A stretch of 64,000 bases of DNA. Source: Acidiflorens sp963841945 (GTDB lineage Bacteria; Acidobacteriota; Terriglobia; Terriglobales; Acidobacteriaceae). Shown here one piece after another: positions 1 to 9,194 of the stretch. Within the stretch, counting starts at the first letter, position 1. Every line of letters starts with the position of its first letter. The notes beneath the pieces were generated by a model. The model was given only the letters and a program-made list of their open reading frames with translations. It did no database searches and was not told the DNA's origin. Location of the stretch: positions 693,689 through 757,688 of the forward strand of contig CAWJFC010000028.1 in the NCBI GenBank assembly GCA_963841945.1. Direction: 5' to 3'. Position numbers and translations under genes: made by a program.

Positions 1-1076
1 ACGGCGAGAATGATGGGAACGTAATTGCGCGTCTCCTTGGGCAGAACGTTGCGGCGGTAGAGCTCCCAGAAATCGGCGTAGCCGGTGCGCTTGACGGCGC
101 TCTGCACGGTGCCGGGGCCGGAGTTGTACGCGGCCATGGCGAGATACCAGTCGCCGAATTGGTTGTAGAGATCGTGCAGATGGTGGGCGGCGGCGCGGGT
201 GGCCTTCTCGGGATCCTGACGCTCATCCATCCACCAGTCGCGCTCGAGGCCGTAGCCTTTGGCGCGGCTGGCCATGAATTGCCAGATGCCGCGCGCGCCG
301 GCGCGTGAAACGGCGAGCGGATGGAAGCCGGACTCGGCTTGCGCAAGGTAGATGAGATCCTGCGGGACGCCTTCCTGCTTGAGGGTGCGGCGGATCATCT
401 CGTCGTATTGGCCGGAGCGGGCGAGGGCGCGCTCGAGGGTGCCGCGTCCGCGATTGGAGAAGTAATTGATGTAGCCCGCGACCTGATCGGTCATCATCAG
501 CGGCAGGTCGGAGTGGGTGGACTTGATCTCGGCTTCGGCGGTGGCCTTCACGTTCTGGTCGACGGTCGGAGTGGCTTCGTTGGCCTCGTCGATCGGGGCG
601 GGCTCGGATGGCTGCGCGGAGAAACCATCACCCTGCTGGAGCGCGGCGATCTCGAGTTCGTTGACGCCATCGAGAATGTGGTTGAGCTCGGCTTCGAGGC
701 GATCGTCGGATTGGAGATCAAGTCCACTGCCGAGAAGCTGGTTGAAAGCGGAATCGAAGTTGGCCTTGGCGGCCTCGAGATGGCCGTCGCGATAGTTGTC
801 CTCACCAGTCTTATATTCCTTTTCGACGCGCGCGATGAGGTCGGCGACGGGATCGACCGAGAGCGCCTGCTGGGCTTGGGCGCTGGTGGGCGACTCGTCA
901 GCCGCGGGCGGAGTCGGTTTCTGAGGATTGGAATGAGGGGTTCCGCTGGCGAGCGCGGGCGCCTGGGCCTGCATGGGCGGCATGAACGTGGACGACTTCT
1001 GCGCGCTCTGACAGCCCAGAGTGGCCGCCAGAAACCCGCACAGCAGAAGCGCCGGATACCGGTTGAAAACGCTCAT
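1..1076 (-). CDS. Membrane-bound lytic murein transglycosylase (MltD/Slt family), 3' end outside window
   Basis: Cleaves peptidoglycan glycan strands in the periplasm by a non-hydrolytic mechanism. The start ATG lies at 1076 and 358 codons are present before the window edge cuts the C-terminus. Residues 1-22 form a hydrophobic export signal ending in TLGCQ, a near-lipobox that suggests an outer-membrane lipoprotein. Residues 30-190 are a low-complexity linker and helix. The SLT (goose-lysozyme-like) domain begins near 230: LIYLAQAESGFHP holds the likely catalytic Glu248, followed by SRAGARGIWQFM and AYNSGPGTVQ, all family hallmarks. C-terminal LysM repeats, usual in MltD, would lie outside the window and cannot be judged. 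An open frame of 324 codons on the other strand is its antisense shadow. Confidence 0.9.
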   Translation of the reverse strand, partial: MSVFNRYPALLLCGFLAATLGCQSAQKSSTFMPPMQAQAPALASGTPHSNPQKPTPPAADESPTSAQAQQALSVDPVADLIARVEKEYKTGEDNYRDGHLEAAKANFDSAFNQLLGSGLDLQSDDRLEAELNHILDGVNELEIAALQQGDGFSAQPSEPAPIDEANEATPTVDQNVKATAEAEIKSTHSDLPLMMTDQVAGYINYFSNRGRGTLERALARSGQYDEMIRRTLKQEGVPQDLIYLAQAESGFHPLAVSRAGARGIWQFMASRAKGYGLERDWWMDERQDPEKATRAAAHHLHDLYNQFGDWYLAMAAYNSGPGTVQSAVKRTGYADFWELYRRNVLPKETRNYVPIILA

Positions 1077-1525
1077 AGCGTCAGAAACTTATCGCCGCCT
1101 TGGGGCGCTGGGTCGGCTATTTGGACGCGCCCGCTCACGCAAAGTATTTATGAGTCTGATGTTAATATCGCAAAAATAGTTGGGTCAATGCCACGACAGG
1201 ACCCTGAACGCGATTACTTTCGGAACCGGCTGGATATGTTACCACGAGGCTTGGATTTGGAGCCCCTGCGGACGGGGGCTAAAGAGTTCGCGTGAGAACT
1301 GCTCTTTCGCCCCTCCGGGGCTGGTTCAACTCCTACCTGGCACCCACGGCTTACGCCGTGGGCTGTATTCTTGCGCCGCTTCGCGGCTGAAAGCGCTGAG
1401 CCGCGCAGTGTTGATTGTCACGTCAAAATGTGGCTTCGAACGGTTGCGTCACAAGGTGGCGTAGACGCTCCGCGCGTCAGCAGCTAGAATTGCCCGTTTC
1501 GCAAACTACACAGCCGGGAGACTCG
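1077..1525. other. Intergenic region with clustered short palindromes
   Basis: No convincing gene. The stretch 1260-1390 holds several back-to-back perfect inverted repeats: AGCCCC/GGGGCT near 1261-1280, GCCCC/GGGGC near 1311-1322, CCCACGGC-TTAC-GCCGTGGG at 1343-1362 and GCCGC-TTC-GCGGC at 1375-1387. Such packed hairpins look like an interspersed REP-like element rather than a terminator, since no T-run follows. Confidence 0.5.
1343..1362. repeat. Perfect 8-bp inverted repeat, REP-like
   Basis: CCCACGGC and GCCGTGGG pair perfectly around a TTAC loop. It sits in a cluster of smaller palindromes between two divergent genes. No T-tract, so a terminator is unlikely. Assigning it to a dispersed repeat family is inference. 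Confidence 0.5.
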
Positions 1526-2158
1526 ATGTCGCTTATCCAGTTCACGCGCAACGTCAATGACCACTCGACCGACAAGGGATACCAGTTCGAATTCTTCTGC
1601 GACCGCTGTGGCAACGGATTCACGAGTGAATTCAGAGCCTCGGCGACGGGCATGGCGACCAGTGCGCTGCGCGCTGCCGGGGGCTTGTTCGGCGGAATTC
1701 TCGGCTCGGCGAGCAACAGCGCGTACGAGATCGAGCGCGCCATCCAGGGTCCGGCGCACGACAAGGCCTATCGCGACGCAATCGAAGAAGCCAAGCCCAA
1801 TTTTCGGGAATGTCCGAAGTGCGCGAAGTGGGTTTGCAAGGCGACGTGCTGGAACGAGAAGCGTTCGCTCTGCTACGAGTGCGCGCCCGATGTCGATACA
1901 GAAATCGCCTCGGCGCAGGCGCAGGCTACGGCCGAACAGATTCGCGAGAAGGTGGGGCAGCAGGACATGACAAAGAATCTCGACCTGACCAGCGAGGCGG
2001 TAGCGCTGTGTCCGGCATGCGGGGCGCACACGCAGGGGGCGAAGTTCTGTCCTGAGTGCGGGAAGCCGCTGCGTCCGAAGAATGAGTGCTCGAAGTGCGG
2101 AACGAAGTTTGAAGCGGGGACGAAGTTCTGTCCTGAATGCGGCAACAAGGTCGCGTAG
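1526..2158 (+). CDS. Zinc-ribbon protein with two C-terminal double-Cys ribbons
   Basis: A 210-residue protein starting at ATG 1526 behind a GGGAG ribosome site; an in-frame extension to 1415 lacks one and reads as non-coding. Cysteine pairs are arranged as CDRCG near the N-terminus, CPKC and CYEC in the middle, then CPACG...CPECG and CSKCG...CPECG at the C-terminus, so four or five zinc knuckles are likely. A glycine-rich segment (ALRAAGGLFGGILGSA) near residues 46-61 could associate with membrane. The C-terminal tandem ribbons resemble zinc_ribbon_2/DZR families, whose roles vary, so no function is assigned. Confidence 0.8.
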   Translation: MSLIQFTRNVNDHSTDKGYQFEFFCDRCGNGFTSEFRASATGMATSALRAAGGLFGGILGSASNSAYEIERAIQGPAHDKAYRDAIEEAKPNFRECPKCAKWVCKATCWNEKRSLCYECAPDVDTEIASAQAQATAEQIREKVGQQDMTKNLDLTSEAVALCPACGAHTQGAKFCPECGKPLRPKNECSKCGTKFEAGTKFCPECGNKVA

Positions 2159-2214
2159 GGCTGCCGTGGATCGTCGTGAATCCCGGCAATTTTCGAGGTC
2201 ATCCAAGACTCGTT

Positions 2215-3186
2215 ATGAAAGCCATCCAGATCAAACAAACCGGCGGGCCCGAGGTCATGGAACTCGTCGACCTTCCCGTTCCGCAGCCGAAATCGAATGA
2301 AGTTGTTGTCAAGATTCAGGCGGCAGGCGTTAATTTCATCGACGTCTACAACCGCGAGGGCCGTTACAAGCAGGCGCTGCCCTTTGTGCTGGGGCAGGAA
2401 GGCGCGGGCACGGTCTCGGCTGTGGGCTCGGACGTGCACGGCTTGAAGGTCGGCGATCGCGTGGCCTATGCGATGGTGATGGGCAGCTACGCGGAGTATG
2501 CCGCCGTGCCGGCGGACAAGATCGTGAAAGTGCCCGAGGGTGTCGGGGATCGCGAGGCCGCGGCTGCCATTCTCCAGGGCATGACCGCGCACTATCTTGC
2601 CTATGACACGCATCCGCTGAAGAAGGGCGAGACGGCGCTGGTGCACGCGGCTGCGGGCGGCGTGGGATTGCTGCTGGTGCAGATGGCGCACAACATTGGC
2701 GCGCGTGTAATTGGCACGGTATCAACCGAGGAGAAGGCGAAGCTCGCGCGCGAGGCCGGAGCGGACGACATCATTCTTTATACGAAGGCGGATTTTGAAG
2801 CGGAGACGAAGCGCCTGATGGGCGGCAAGGGCGTCGATGTGGTGTACGACTCGGTGGGAAAGACAACTTTTGACAAGGGGCTCAACCTGCTGCGTCCGCG
2901 GGGCATGATGGCGCTGTTTGGTGGATCGAGCGGCGCGGTCCCACCCTTTGATCCGCTGGTGCTCACGCAAAAAGGATCGCTGTTTCTGACGCGGCCATCG
3001 CTCGGCGCTTACGTGCTTACTCCGAAGGAGCTTCAGGATCGCGCGGGCGCGGTGTTTGGCATGATTCGCGACGGCAAGCTGAAGCTGCGCATCGAGCACA
3101 TCTATCCGCTCGAGCAGGCCCAGCAGGCACACCGCGATCTGGAAGGACGGAAGACGACCGGCAAGCTGCTGCTGATACCGAACTGA
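2215..3186 (+). CDS. qor: NAD(P)H:quinone oxidoreductase, zinc-free MDR family
   Basis: Predicted cytosolic one-electron or hydride reductase of quinones using NADPH. The start ATG 2215 gives 323 residues, the family's normal length; an upstream in-frame extension to 2137 overlaps the preceding gene's end and is not needed. The N-terminal GroES-like fold begins MKAIQIKQTGGPEVM, the QOR signature is seen as GQEGAGTVSAVG, and the Rossmann loop is HAAAGGVGLLLVQMA with VIGTVSTEEKAKLAREAGAD following. Cysteine zinc ligands of true alcohol dehydrogenases are absent, as expected in this subfamily. Confidence 0.92.
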   Translation: MKAIQIKQTGGPEVMELVDLPVPQPKSNEVVVKIQAAGVNFIDVYNREGRYKQALPFVLGQEGAGTVSAVGSDVHGLKVGDRVAYAMVMGSYAEYAAVPADKIVKVPEGVGDREAAAAILQGMTAHYLAYDTHPLKKGETALVHAAAGGVGLLLVQMAHNIGARVIGTVSTEEKAKLAREAGADDIILYTKADFEAETKRLMGGKGVDVVYDSVGKTTFDKGLNLLRPRGMMALFGGSSGAVPPFDPLVLTQKGSLFLTRPSLGAYVLTPKELQDRAGAVFGMIRDGKLKLRIEHIYPLEQAQQAHRDLEGRKTTGKLLLIPN

Positions 3187-3233
3187 ACAGGATAGTCGGA
3201 ATTGCGAAGGCTCGATTCGGTCAGTTTCGGGAC

Positions 3234-3844
3234 CTAAGAGGAAGTTTGTTTCATAAGCTTTTTTGAAAGCGTCGGATCATCGAGAACATCGGCGCCAAAT
3301 GCTTTCAGCGCCTTCAGGATTCTGTCAGCTTCGCAGGGTCCGAGGCCGGGGAGAATTCGTTGAGTTGCCTTCCGCAGTAAAGCGGAGGCCGTAGATCGAG
3401 ATTCCCCTAGCTCTAGCGAGCGCTTGATACCTCATACCCGCAATTCTTCCCAATGGGTACGAGCGGGTATCCCATTGTTTGTTGTAGATGTCAAGCCATC
3501 GCACCTTAGAGATGGTCAATGTTCGCTCGTCGCAATGAAAAGTTTCGTCCGAGGGGTAGGCCAGCATTATGTATCTCCACAGAAGAAGCGTCATCAAGAT
3601 TGGTGCGCTCAACAGGAGAATAAATGGAACGATGAAATCCCCGGAATTCGCCGGAGATGATGAGAGATCATGCCACATGCTTGGATTGCCAGTGTTCTCC
3701 GGGAAGAAAGAGAAGCCCGCAGATGGCGAGCGCCAGTATGGCAATAAAGAAAATGCAGGCGGAGAACCTTCCTCTAGGCGAGACAGTCAGGCGAACGCTC
3801 ACCAAATGACCGTCAATGTTGACGAGAAAATCCTGTTTAGGCAT
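3234..3844 (-). pseudogene. Broken two-TM membrane protein gene, two frameshifts
   Basis: Three consecutive reading frames join into one sensible protein. Frame 1 starts at ATG 3844 (MPKQDFLVNIDGHLVSVRL) and enters a first membrane helix (FIAILALAICGLLFLP). Near 3695, removing one C from a CCC run continues into frame 2, which carries the second helix (FIVPFILLLSAPILMTLLLW) and a soluble part (WLDIYNKQWDTRSYPLG). Near 3375, removing one T from TTT continues into frame 3, ending LSKKLMKQTSS with a TAG at 3234-3236. Both shifts are single extra bases in short homopolymers. I do not recognise the family; a membrane-anchored PH-like domain is possible. It is either a decaying gene or a sequence-error casualty. 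Confidence 0.65.
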
Positions 3845-3937
3845 TTACGCGCCAATTGTTACGTTACCAGATCGCATGGTTGACGTAATATCGCGATTCC
3901 ACTAATACCTACGAAATTCCAGGTCATTTGGCTTGAT

Positions 3938-4610
3938 TCAAAGCTTCTTTTCCCGTGAGTAATTCTCCAAATACTCCGGAAACTCGCGCGCGCAGCGCTC
4001 GTCAGCGATCGGCTCTCCGCTCCTTAGCTCCAGCGGAATTACCCCTGCCCACGTCGGAAACGCGTAGTCCTCTTCATCGTCAATCGGCGGACCGACGCGC
4101 ACCTTGGCGGAAAATTCTTCGATTGGAATCCTGAGCACCGAAGTGACTTTCAGTTCTTTTTCGCTGGGCTGGCGCGCATCATCCCAGCGCTGCGGCAGGA
4201 TGTGCTCACTCACCGCACGCAACGCAGCCAACTTCTCCGCCGCATCTTCCACCAGCGTCGCCGTCCCCAAAATCACGACTGACCGGTAATTCATGGAGTG
4301 ATTGAAAACCGACCGCGCCAGCACCAGCCCATCGACGAGCGTAACCGTGACGCATGCTGGAATGCCCTGTTGAAGGTTGCGCAACATGCGGCTGGCAACC
4401 GAGCCGTGCAGATAAAGCACGTTGCCATCTCGCCCGTAGATTGTCGGAATGACATAAGGCTGCGCGTCGACCGTGAAGCCGACATGGCAGATGAGGCCCT
4501 CATCGAGAATCTCGGTTGACAGTTTCGCGGTCGTACTTGCCGCGGTGCGGCTCGCGCACCACGCGCGTGCGGGGCGTGGGCATGGAAGTTGAAGCTGGAT
4601 TTTCGGACAT
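3938..4610 (-). CDS. Pyridoxamine 5'-phosphate oxidase-family flavoprotein (one frameshift)
   Basis: The N-terminus, from ATG 4610, reads TPRTRVVREPHRGKYDRETVN, typical of the family, but in another frame from the body, which begins ILDEGLICHVGFTVDAQPYVIPTIY. Removing one C from the ACC near 4522 joins them as DRETVNEILDEG. The body shows the FMN-binding split barrel (YVIPTIYGRDGNVLYLHGS, VARSVFNHSMNYRSVVILG). Proteins of this group are often called 5-nitroimidazole-resistance-like or putative FMN-binding proteins, with substrate usually unknown. Length after repair is about 224 residues, normal for the group. Confidence 0.8.
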
Positions 4611-4662
4611 CGGCAGAACTCGCAGGCAGGCGCCAAGAATGATGAAGGGAAATTCTAGCAGG

Positions 4663-4736
4663 TGTAGCGCGGACACTCTTGTCCGCGTGCGTGCGGCGTA
4701 TCAACCGACTGCGCGGACAAGAGTGTCCGCGCTACA
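4663..4736. repeat. Nested palindrome: two REP-like hairpins as a 25-bp inverted repeat
   Basis: Arms at 4663-4687 and 4712-4736 are perfect 25-bp reverse complements separated by 24 bp. Each arm is itself palindromic (CGCGGACA, 4-base loop, TGTCCGCG). This nested BIME-like structure lies between convergent-adjacent genes. A further single copy of the 8-bp-stem hairpin lies at 6184-6203, so it is a dispersed element. No REP-associated transposase is in the window. Confidence 0.8.
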
Positions 4737-4741
4737 CGGGC

Positions 4742-5472
4742 TTAGTGCACGTGAAGGAAGCGGTCCAGCACAAACATGCAGGCCGCGCCGACGAAGACCA
4801 GCAGCGCCATGCGCACGCCCGTCTCTTTGTTTACTTCCGGAATTAAATCCGACGCGGCCACATAGATGGTGACGCCCGCCGACAGCGGCAGCCCGAATCC
4901 GACCTCGCGATGAAAGATGGCCATCGTCATCACGCCCGCCACCGTCGCGGCGCCGAGCATCACCGACGTCGACCAGGCAAAGCTGCGGCTGCGTCCGCTG
5001 GCCAGCATCACAGACGCGATCGTGAAGCCCTCAGGAATTTTGTGCAGAAAGACGGCAATAAAGATGACCCAGCCCAGCCAGTTGGAAACGATGAACCCCG
5101 ACGCGATGGCGATGCCGTCAAAAAATGTATGAATAAGCAGGCCGATCAGAACCGAATAACTCTTATGCGTGTGAAGAAATTCGTCGGCGTGCGTCTCTTC
5201 GCCAAAATGAAAGTGCGGTGTAACCGTGTGCTCAAAAAAATGCACGAGCAGGTAGCCAAGCAGAATAAGAAATCCGGCGCGCGGTCCGCGCAGTTCAATG
5301 CTCTCCGGCACCATCTCAACCATGGCAACGGCCAGCATGAAGCCCGCGCCCAGCGCCACAAATATCGCAGGTAAGAGCGCTCCCAGTGCTTTTGCACAAT
5401 GATCGCGCCGCCAAAAACGTTGGCAGCGGCCGCGGTCAGGCCGAGCAGGACGCTGGTCAGAATGGGGGACAT
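4742..5472 (-). CDS. ZIP-family metal (zinc) transporter (one frameshift)
   Basis: Inner-membrane importer of Zn2+ or related divalent metals. The start ATG 5472 begins MSPILTSVLLGLTAAAANVFGG, a first helix that is out of frame with the body. Restoring one T to a TTT run near 5383 gives RYFVALGAGFMLAVAMVEM and joins the two. The body carries the histidine-rich cytoplasmic loop (HFFEHTVTPHFHFGEETHADEFLHTH) and the conserved metal-site helices HTFFDGIAIASGF and HKIPEGFTIAS. Eight helices are expected. Length after repair is about 243 residues, normal for bacterial ZIPs. Confidence 0.85.
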
Positions 5473-5503
5473 GAGAGGGAAGGATAGCAGGAGAACAAGC
5501 TGC

Positions 5504-5591
5504 GAGCTACGAGACTCGAGCTGCGAGCCATGAGCTACGAGCCTCGAGCTATGAGCTACGAGCCTCGAGCTATGAGCTACGAGCCTCGAGC
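5504..5591. repeat. 21-bp tandem repeat, about four copies
   Basis: Degenerate copies of a 21-bp unit (GAGCTATGAGCTACGAGCCTC) run head to tail between the ZIP gene and the permease gene. The last two or three copies are essentially identical. The unit is a multiple of three, so the minus strand stays open, but the resulting SRLVAHS repeats lie upstream of the true start and are not thought to be translated. Confidence 0.75.
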
Positions 5592-5687
5592 CACGGACTA
5601 AGAGCAACCGCGGCTCGGCCAGATATAATCCGCTTTGACTGAGAACTGAGACCTGGCAACTGAGAACTAGCAGCTAGCAACTAGCTA

Positions 5688-7117
5688 ATGAAATTCGAAC
5701 TCTTCATCGCGAGCCGCTACCTGCGCGCCAAGCGCCGCCAGGCCTTCATCGGCATCATCACAGCCATCTCCATCGCCGGGGTTGCCGCGGGAGTCGCTTC
5801 GCTGATCGTCGCTTTGGCCGTCAACAATGGCTTTCGCCAGGATTTGCAGGATCGCCTTCTGGGCTCGACCGCGCATATCAGCCTGCTGCGCATCGAGAGC
5901 GACGGCATCTCGAACTGGCGTCCTCTGCTCGCGAAGCTTGAGCATGAGCCGCACGTCATCGCCGCGGCTCCGGCCATCTACGAGCAGGTGCTGATCTCGC
6001 GCGGCCCGCGCGCTCGCGGCGCCGTGCTTAAGGGCATGTTGCCTCGGTATGAGAGTAAGGTCAGCGATCTGCTGCAGACGGTAAAGATCGGCTCGGCGAA
6101 CGGAGTGAATGAGGCTCCGGCTGCTACGATGACGGACAAGTTCAAAATCAAATACAAGCAAATTCAAATTCAACTGCAACGGCCGCGGACAGGAGTGTCC
6201 GCGCCACACAACCAGGGTCCACCATCAACCACAAGCTCCGAGCCCGCGCCAGCCCGCCAGCCCAGCCTTCCCCCGACGACCTCACCAGCGTCCACGCCCG
6301 CCATGCCGCCATGCCGCCCATCGTCCTCGGCTATGACCTCGCCGAAGGCATCGGCGCCACCGTCGGCTCCGTCGTGCTCGTCACCTCGCCACAAGGAGAG
6401 CTCACTCCCTTCGGCATGGTTCCCAAGTACATCCGCTTTCGCGTGGTCGGCATCTTCAACTCCGGCTTCTTCGACTACGATTCTTCCTGGGCCTTCATCC
6501 GCCTCGCCGACGCGCAGGAACTCTTCGGCCTCGGCGACGTCATCTCCGTCATCCAGTTCAAGCTCGACGACATCTACCGCGCCCCCGAGGTCGGCCAACA
6601 GCTTGAGCAGCAAGCCGACGCCTTCACCGGCAGCCACGGCTTCATGACCACCAACTGGATGGAGCAGAACAAGCCGCTCTTCCACGCCCTGCGCCTCGAA
6701 CGCCTCGTCACCTTTATTACCATCGGACTTATCGTCTTTGTCGCTGCGCTCAACATACTTATCTCGCTCACCATGATGGTGATGGAAAAAACCAAAGACA
6801 TCGCCGTCCTCATGTCGATGGGCACCAAAAAGCGCCAGATACGCCGCATCTTCATCGCGCAAGGCATGCTCATCGGAGTCATCGGCACGCTCATCGGACT
6901 CGCCCTCGGCTTCGGCATCTCCTGGGCCGGAGGCCACTATCATTTCATCGCGCTCGCCCCCGAAGTCTATTCCATCGACTACGTCCCCTTCGCCCCCCGC
7001 GCCATCGACAGCCTGATCGTAGCGATAGTCTCCATCGGAATTTCGTTCGTGGCGACGATCTATCCGTCGTGGGCGGCGGCTAGGATTCTGCCGGCGGAGG
7101 CGCTGCGATACGAGTAG
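5688..7117 (+). CDS. LolC/LolE-type ABC transporter permease (one frameshift)
   Basis: Inner-membrane permease of the lipoprotein-release or FtsX superfamily. The N-terminus (MKFELFIASRYLRAKRRQAF then helix GIITAISIAGVAAGVASLIVAL) is the classic LolCE opening, followed by the periplasmic domain. The frame changes between about 6180 and 6300; the second frame continues DDLTSVHARHAAMPPIVLGYDLA through three more helices (LVTFITIGLIVFVAALNILISL, IGVIGTLIGLALGFGISWAG, LIVAIVSIGISFVATIYPSWAAARILPAEALRYE). The join region contains a REP-like palindrome read as protein (6184-6203), so this linker is extraneous. No LolD ATPase lies next to it in the window. Confidence 0.85.
6184..6203. repeat. REP-like palindrome inside the LolC/E gene
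   Basis: CGCGGACA-GGAG-TGTCCGCG is the same hairpin as the arms of the element at 4663-4736 with a different loop. It falls in the periplasmic-domain linker, close to where the reading frame breaks. Confidence 0.75.
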
Positions 7118-7119
7118 GA

Positions 7120-7200
7120 TTTAGTGGAAGAGCCGGCCCTTTAGGGCCGCGTAAGGATCCACCAATCCGTGGAAGAGCCGACGCTCAGGGCCAACGGCAA
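7120..7200. repeat. Short repeats and GGCCC/GGGCC palindrome after the permease gene
   Basis: GTGGAAGAGCCG occurs twice about 49 bp apart, and GGCCCTTTAGGGCC forms a small perfect hairpin. The arrangement resembles other interspersed palindromes of the window. There is no T-run, so terminator function is doubtful. Confidence 0.4.
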
Positions 7201-7341
7201 CCAAGTAGGACAAGTAAGTAACGCATTCATAACCGAGTGGTGTTGCTCATCGCTCAAAGCTCATAGCTCCAGAAAAAATCCCCACCCTGAAATCGCAACC
7301 GCGATCTCAGAATGGGGATAGTGTGTCGGTCGATCTGGAGC

Positions 7342-8847
7342 TTACAGCTTTGCGCAAACTGCTTTTGTCTGCGTGTAGAGTTCCAGTACATCTTTGCCCA
7401 TTTCGCGGCCCCAACCGGATTGCTTATAGCCTCCGAAGGGTAGCGCGGCGTCGAAGATGTTGTAGGTGTTGATCCAGACCGTTCCGGCGCGAAGTTGAGC
7501 GGCGATGCGATGCGCTTTCGAAATGTCTTTTGTCCAAACGCCTGCCGCCAGGCCATAGATCGAATCGTTGGCGCGCGCGACGAGTTCGTCGACGTTGTCG
7601 AACGGAATCGCCGCAACTACGGGACCAAAGATTTCTTCCTGCACGACTTTCATGTTTTCTTTGGTGTTGGTGAGTACAGTCGGCTCGACGAAGTAGCCTT
7701 TGTCGCCGATCTTCTTGCCTCCAGTAACGGCCTTCGCACCTTCTTTTGCGCCCGCATCGAGATAACCGCAAACGCGATTGAGTTGCTCTTCGGAAACCAG
7801 AGGACCCATTTGTGTCTGCGCGTCGAGACCCGAACCGACCCGAATCTTCTTGGCCTTGTTGGCAACGCCTTCGACGACCTGATCGTAGACAGGACGTTCG
7901 ACGTAGAGACGCGAACCAGCGCAGCAACACTGTCCGTGGTTGAAGAAGATCGCGCTTGCCGAGCCTGCGATTGCGCCATCGATGTCGGAATCCTTGAAGA
8001 CTACGTTTGGCGACTTGCCGCCGAGTTCGAGCGAGACCTTCTTGAGGTTGCCAGTTGCGGCGTGAACGATGAGCTTGCCGACTTCGGTCGAGCCGGTGAA
8101 GGCAATCTTATCGACCAGATCGTGCGCGGCGAGCGCAGCGCCCGCAGTTTCACCATAGCCCGGAACGATGTTGACCACGCCTTCGGGGAATCCAGCCTGC
8201 TGGATCATCTCGCCGAGAAGCAGCGCCGAGAGCGGCGTTTGCTCTGCCGGCTTGAGGATGACACAGCATCCGGCAGCGAGCGCGGGAGCGAGTTTCCATG
8301 CGGCCATCAGCAGCGGGAAGTTCCATGGAATGATCTGGCCAACAACGCCAACCGGCTCGCGCAGCGTGTAAGCGTGATAGATCGCGTCCGGCGTGTAAGG
8401 AACGGAGATTGGAATCGTCGTGCCCTCGAGCTTGGTCGCCCATCCAGCCATGTAGCGGAACATGTCGACGGCGAGCGGAACATCGGCGGCGCGCGAGATG
8501 GTGAGCGGTTTGCCGTTGTCGAGCGTCTCGATCGTCGCGAACTCTTCGGTATGCTCTTCGATCAGGTCGGCGAGCTTCCACACCAGCTTGCCGCGCTCGG
8601 AACTGGTCATGCGACGCCATCGACCGCTGTCGAAGGCTTTGCGGGCGGCTTTCACGGCCGCGTCAATGTCGGCCTTGTCGCCTTCGGCGACTTGGGCGAG
8701 GACTTCGCCGGTTGCGGGATTGTAGGTTGGGAAAGTCTTGCCGGAAATAGCATCGACCCACTTGCCATCGATGAGCATCTTGCGTGGTTTGTCGATGAAC
8801 TCTGCGACGCGCGAATCGATCCCAGTCGGGGAAACAGCGGTTGCCAT
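7342..8847 (-). CDS. NAD(P)+-dependent aldehyde dehydrogenase (class 1/2 ALDH)
   Basis: Oxidises an aldehyde to the acid in the cytosol; substrate not predictable. The full length of 501 residues is normal. Landmarks in order: KMLIDGKWVDAISGKTF at the N-terminus, the cofactor loop IPWNFPLLMAAWKLAPALAAG, FTGSTEVGKLI, the general-base Glu in LELGGKSPNVVFKD, the nucleophilic Cys in NHGQCCCAGSRLYVE, and EEIFGPVV near the C-terminus. A strong AAGGAGG ribosome site (8852-8858 on the minus strand) fixes the start at 8847. It stands alone, with no pathway partner adjacent. Confidence 0.94.
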   Translation of the reverse strand: MATAVSPTGIDSRVAEFIDKPRKMLIDGKWVDAISGKTFPTYNPATGEVLAQVAEGDKADIDAAVKAARKAFDSGRWRRMTSSERGKLVWKLADLIEEHTEEFATIETLDNGKPLTISRAADVPLAVDMFRYMAGWATKLEGTTIPISVPYTPDAIYHAYTLREPVGVVGQIIPWNFPLLMAAWKLAPALAAGCCVILKPAEQTPLSALLLGEMIQQAGFPEGVVNIVPGYGETAGAALAAHDLVDKIAFTGSTEVGKLIVHAATGNLKKVSLELGGKSPNVVFKDSDIDGAIAGSASAIFFNHGQCCCAGSRLYVERPVYDQVVEGVANKAKKIRVGSGLDAQTQMGPLVSEEQLNRVCGYLDAGAKEGAKAVTGGKKIGDKGYFVEPTVLTNTKENMKVVQEEIFGPVVAAIPFDNVDELVARANDSIYGLAAGVWTKDISKAHRIAAQLRAGTVWINTYNIFDAALPFGGYKQSGWGREMGKDVLELYTQTKAVCAKL

Positions 8848-9194
8848 ACATCCTCCTTGGCTTGCTCAATACTTGCTGGACGAACTGACGAAAGCACCCC
8901 TACGACGAATGAGTTAGCAAAATGGTAGTCCTGCGGGACAGTGCGTGGCAAGGCGGGAACAAGCGCAAAGCTGTCGTTGCAATGGAATCTTTGGGTTGCT
9001 TGCTTAGAGCTTGGAGCTTGGAGCTGAGAGTAATTGAGCGGCGAACTGTGACCGGTTCTAATGAGGGCTTGACGCTGCCTGGCGAGTTTGCCAATCCTCC
9101 AAATGGCGTGCTAGTGTCGGGCATCGAACGCCGCTTTGTCGGGTCAATTTCGTCGGATCAATAACGCTATCGGATCAAAACAAGGAGGGGTTTC
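8848..9194. other. Divergent intergenic region
   Basis: Separates the leftward aldehyde dehydrogenase from the rightward SYLF gene and should hold both promoters. It contains a short AGCTTGGAGCTTGGAGCT repeat near 9008-9030. No operator was identified. Confidence 0.4.

Noticed and set aside
321..1295. 324-codon open frame on the plus strand
   Set aside because: Runs antisense to the lytic transglycosylase; composition is Gly/Leu/Arg-rich with no domain, typical of a shadow of a GC-rich gene.
1873..2691. 272-codon open frame on the minus strand
   Set aside because: Spans antisense to two well-supported genes (zinc ribbon and quinone reductase).
5504..5591. Possible CRISPR array
   Set aside because: The repeats are contiguous 21-bp units with no unique spacers and no cas genes nearby.
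7495..8928. 477-codon open frame on the plus strand
   Set aside because: Antisense to the clearly real aldehyde dehydrogenase; no recognisable motif.
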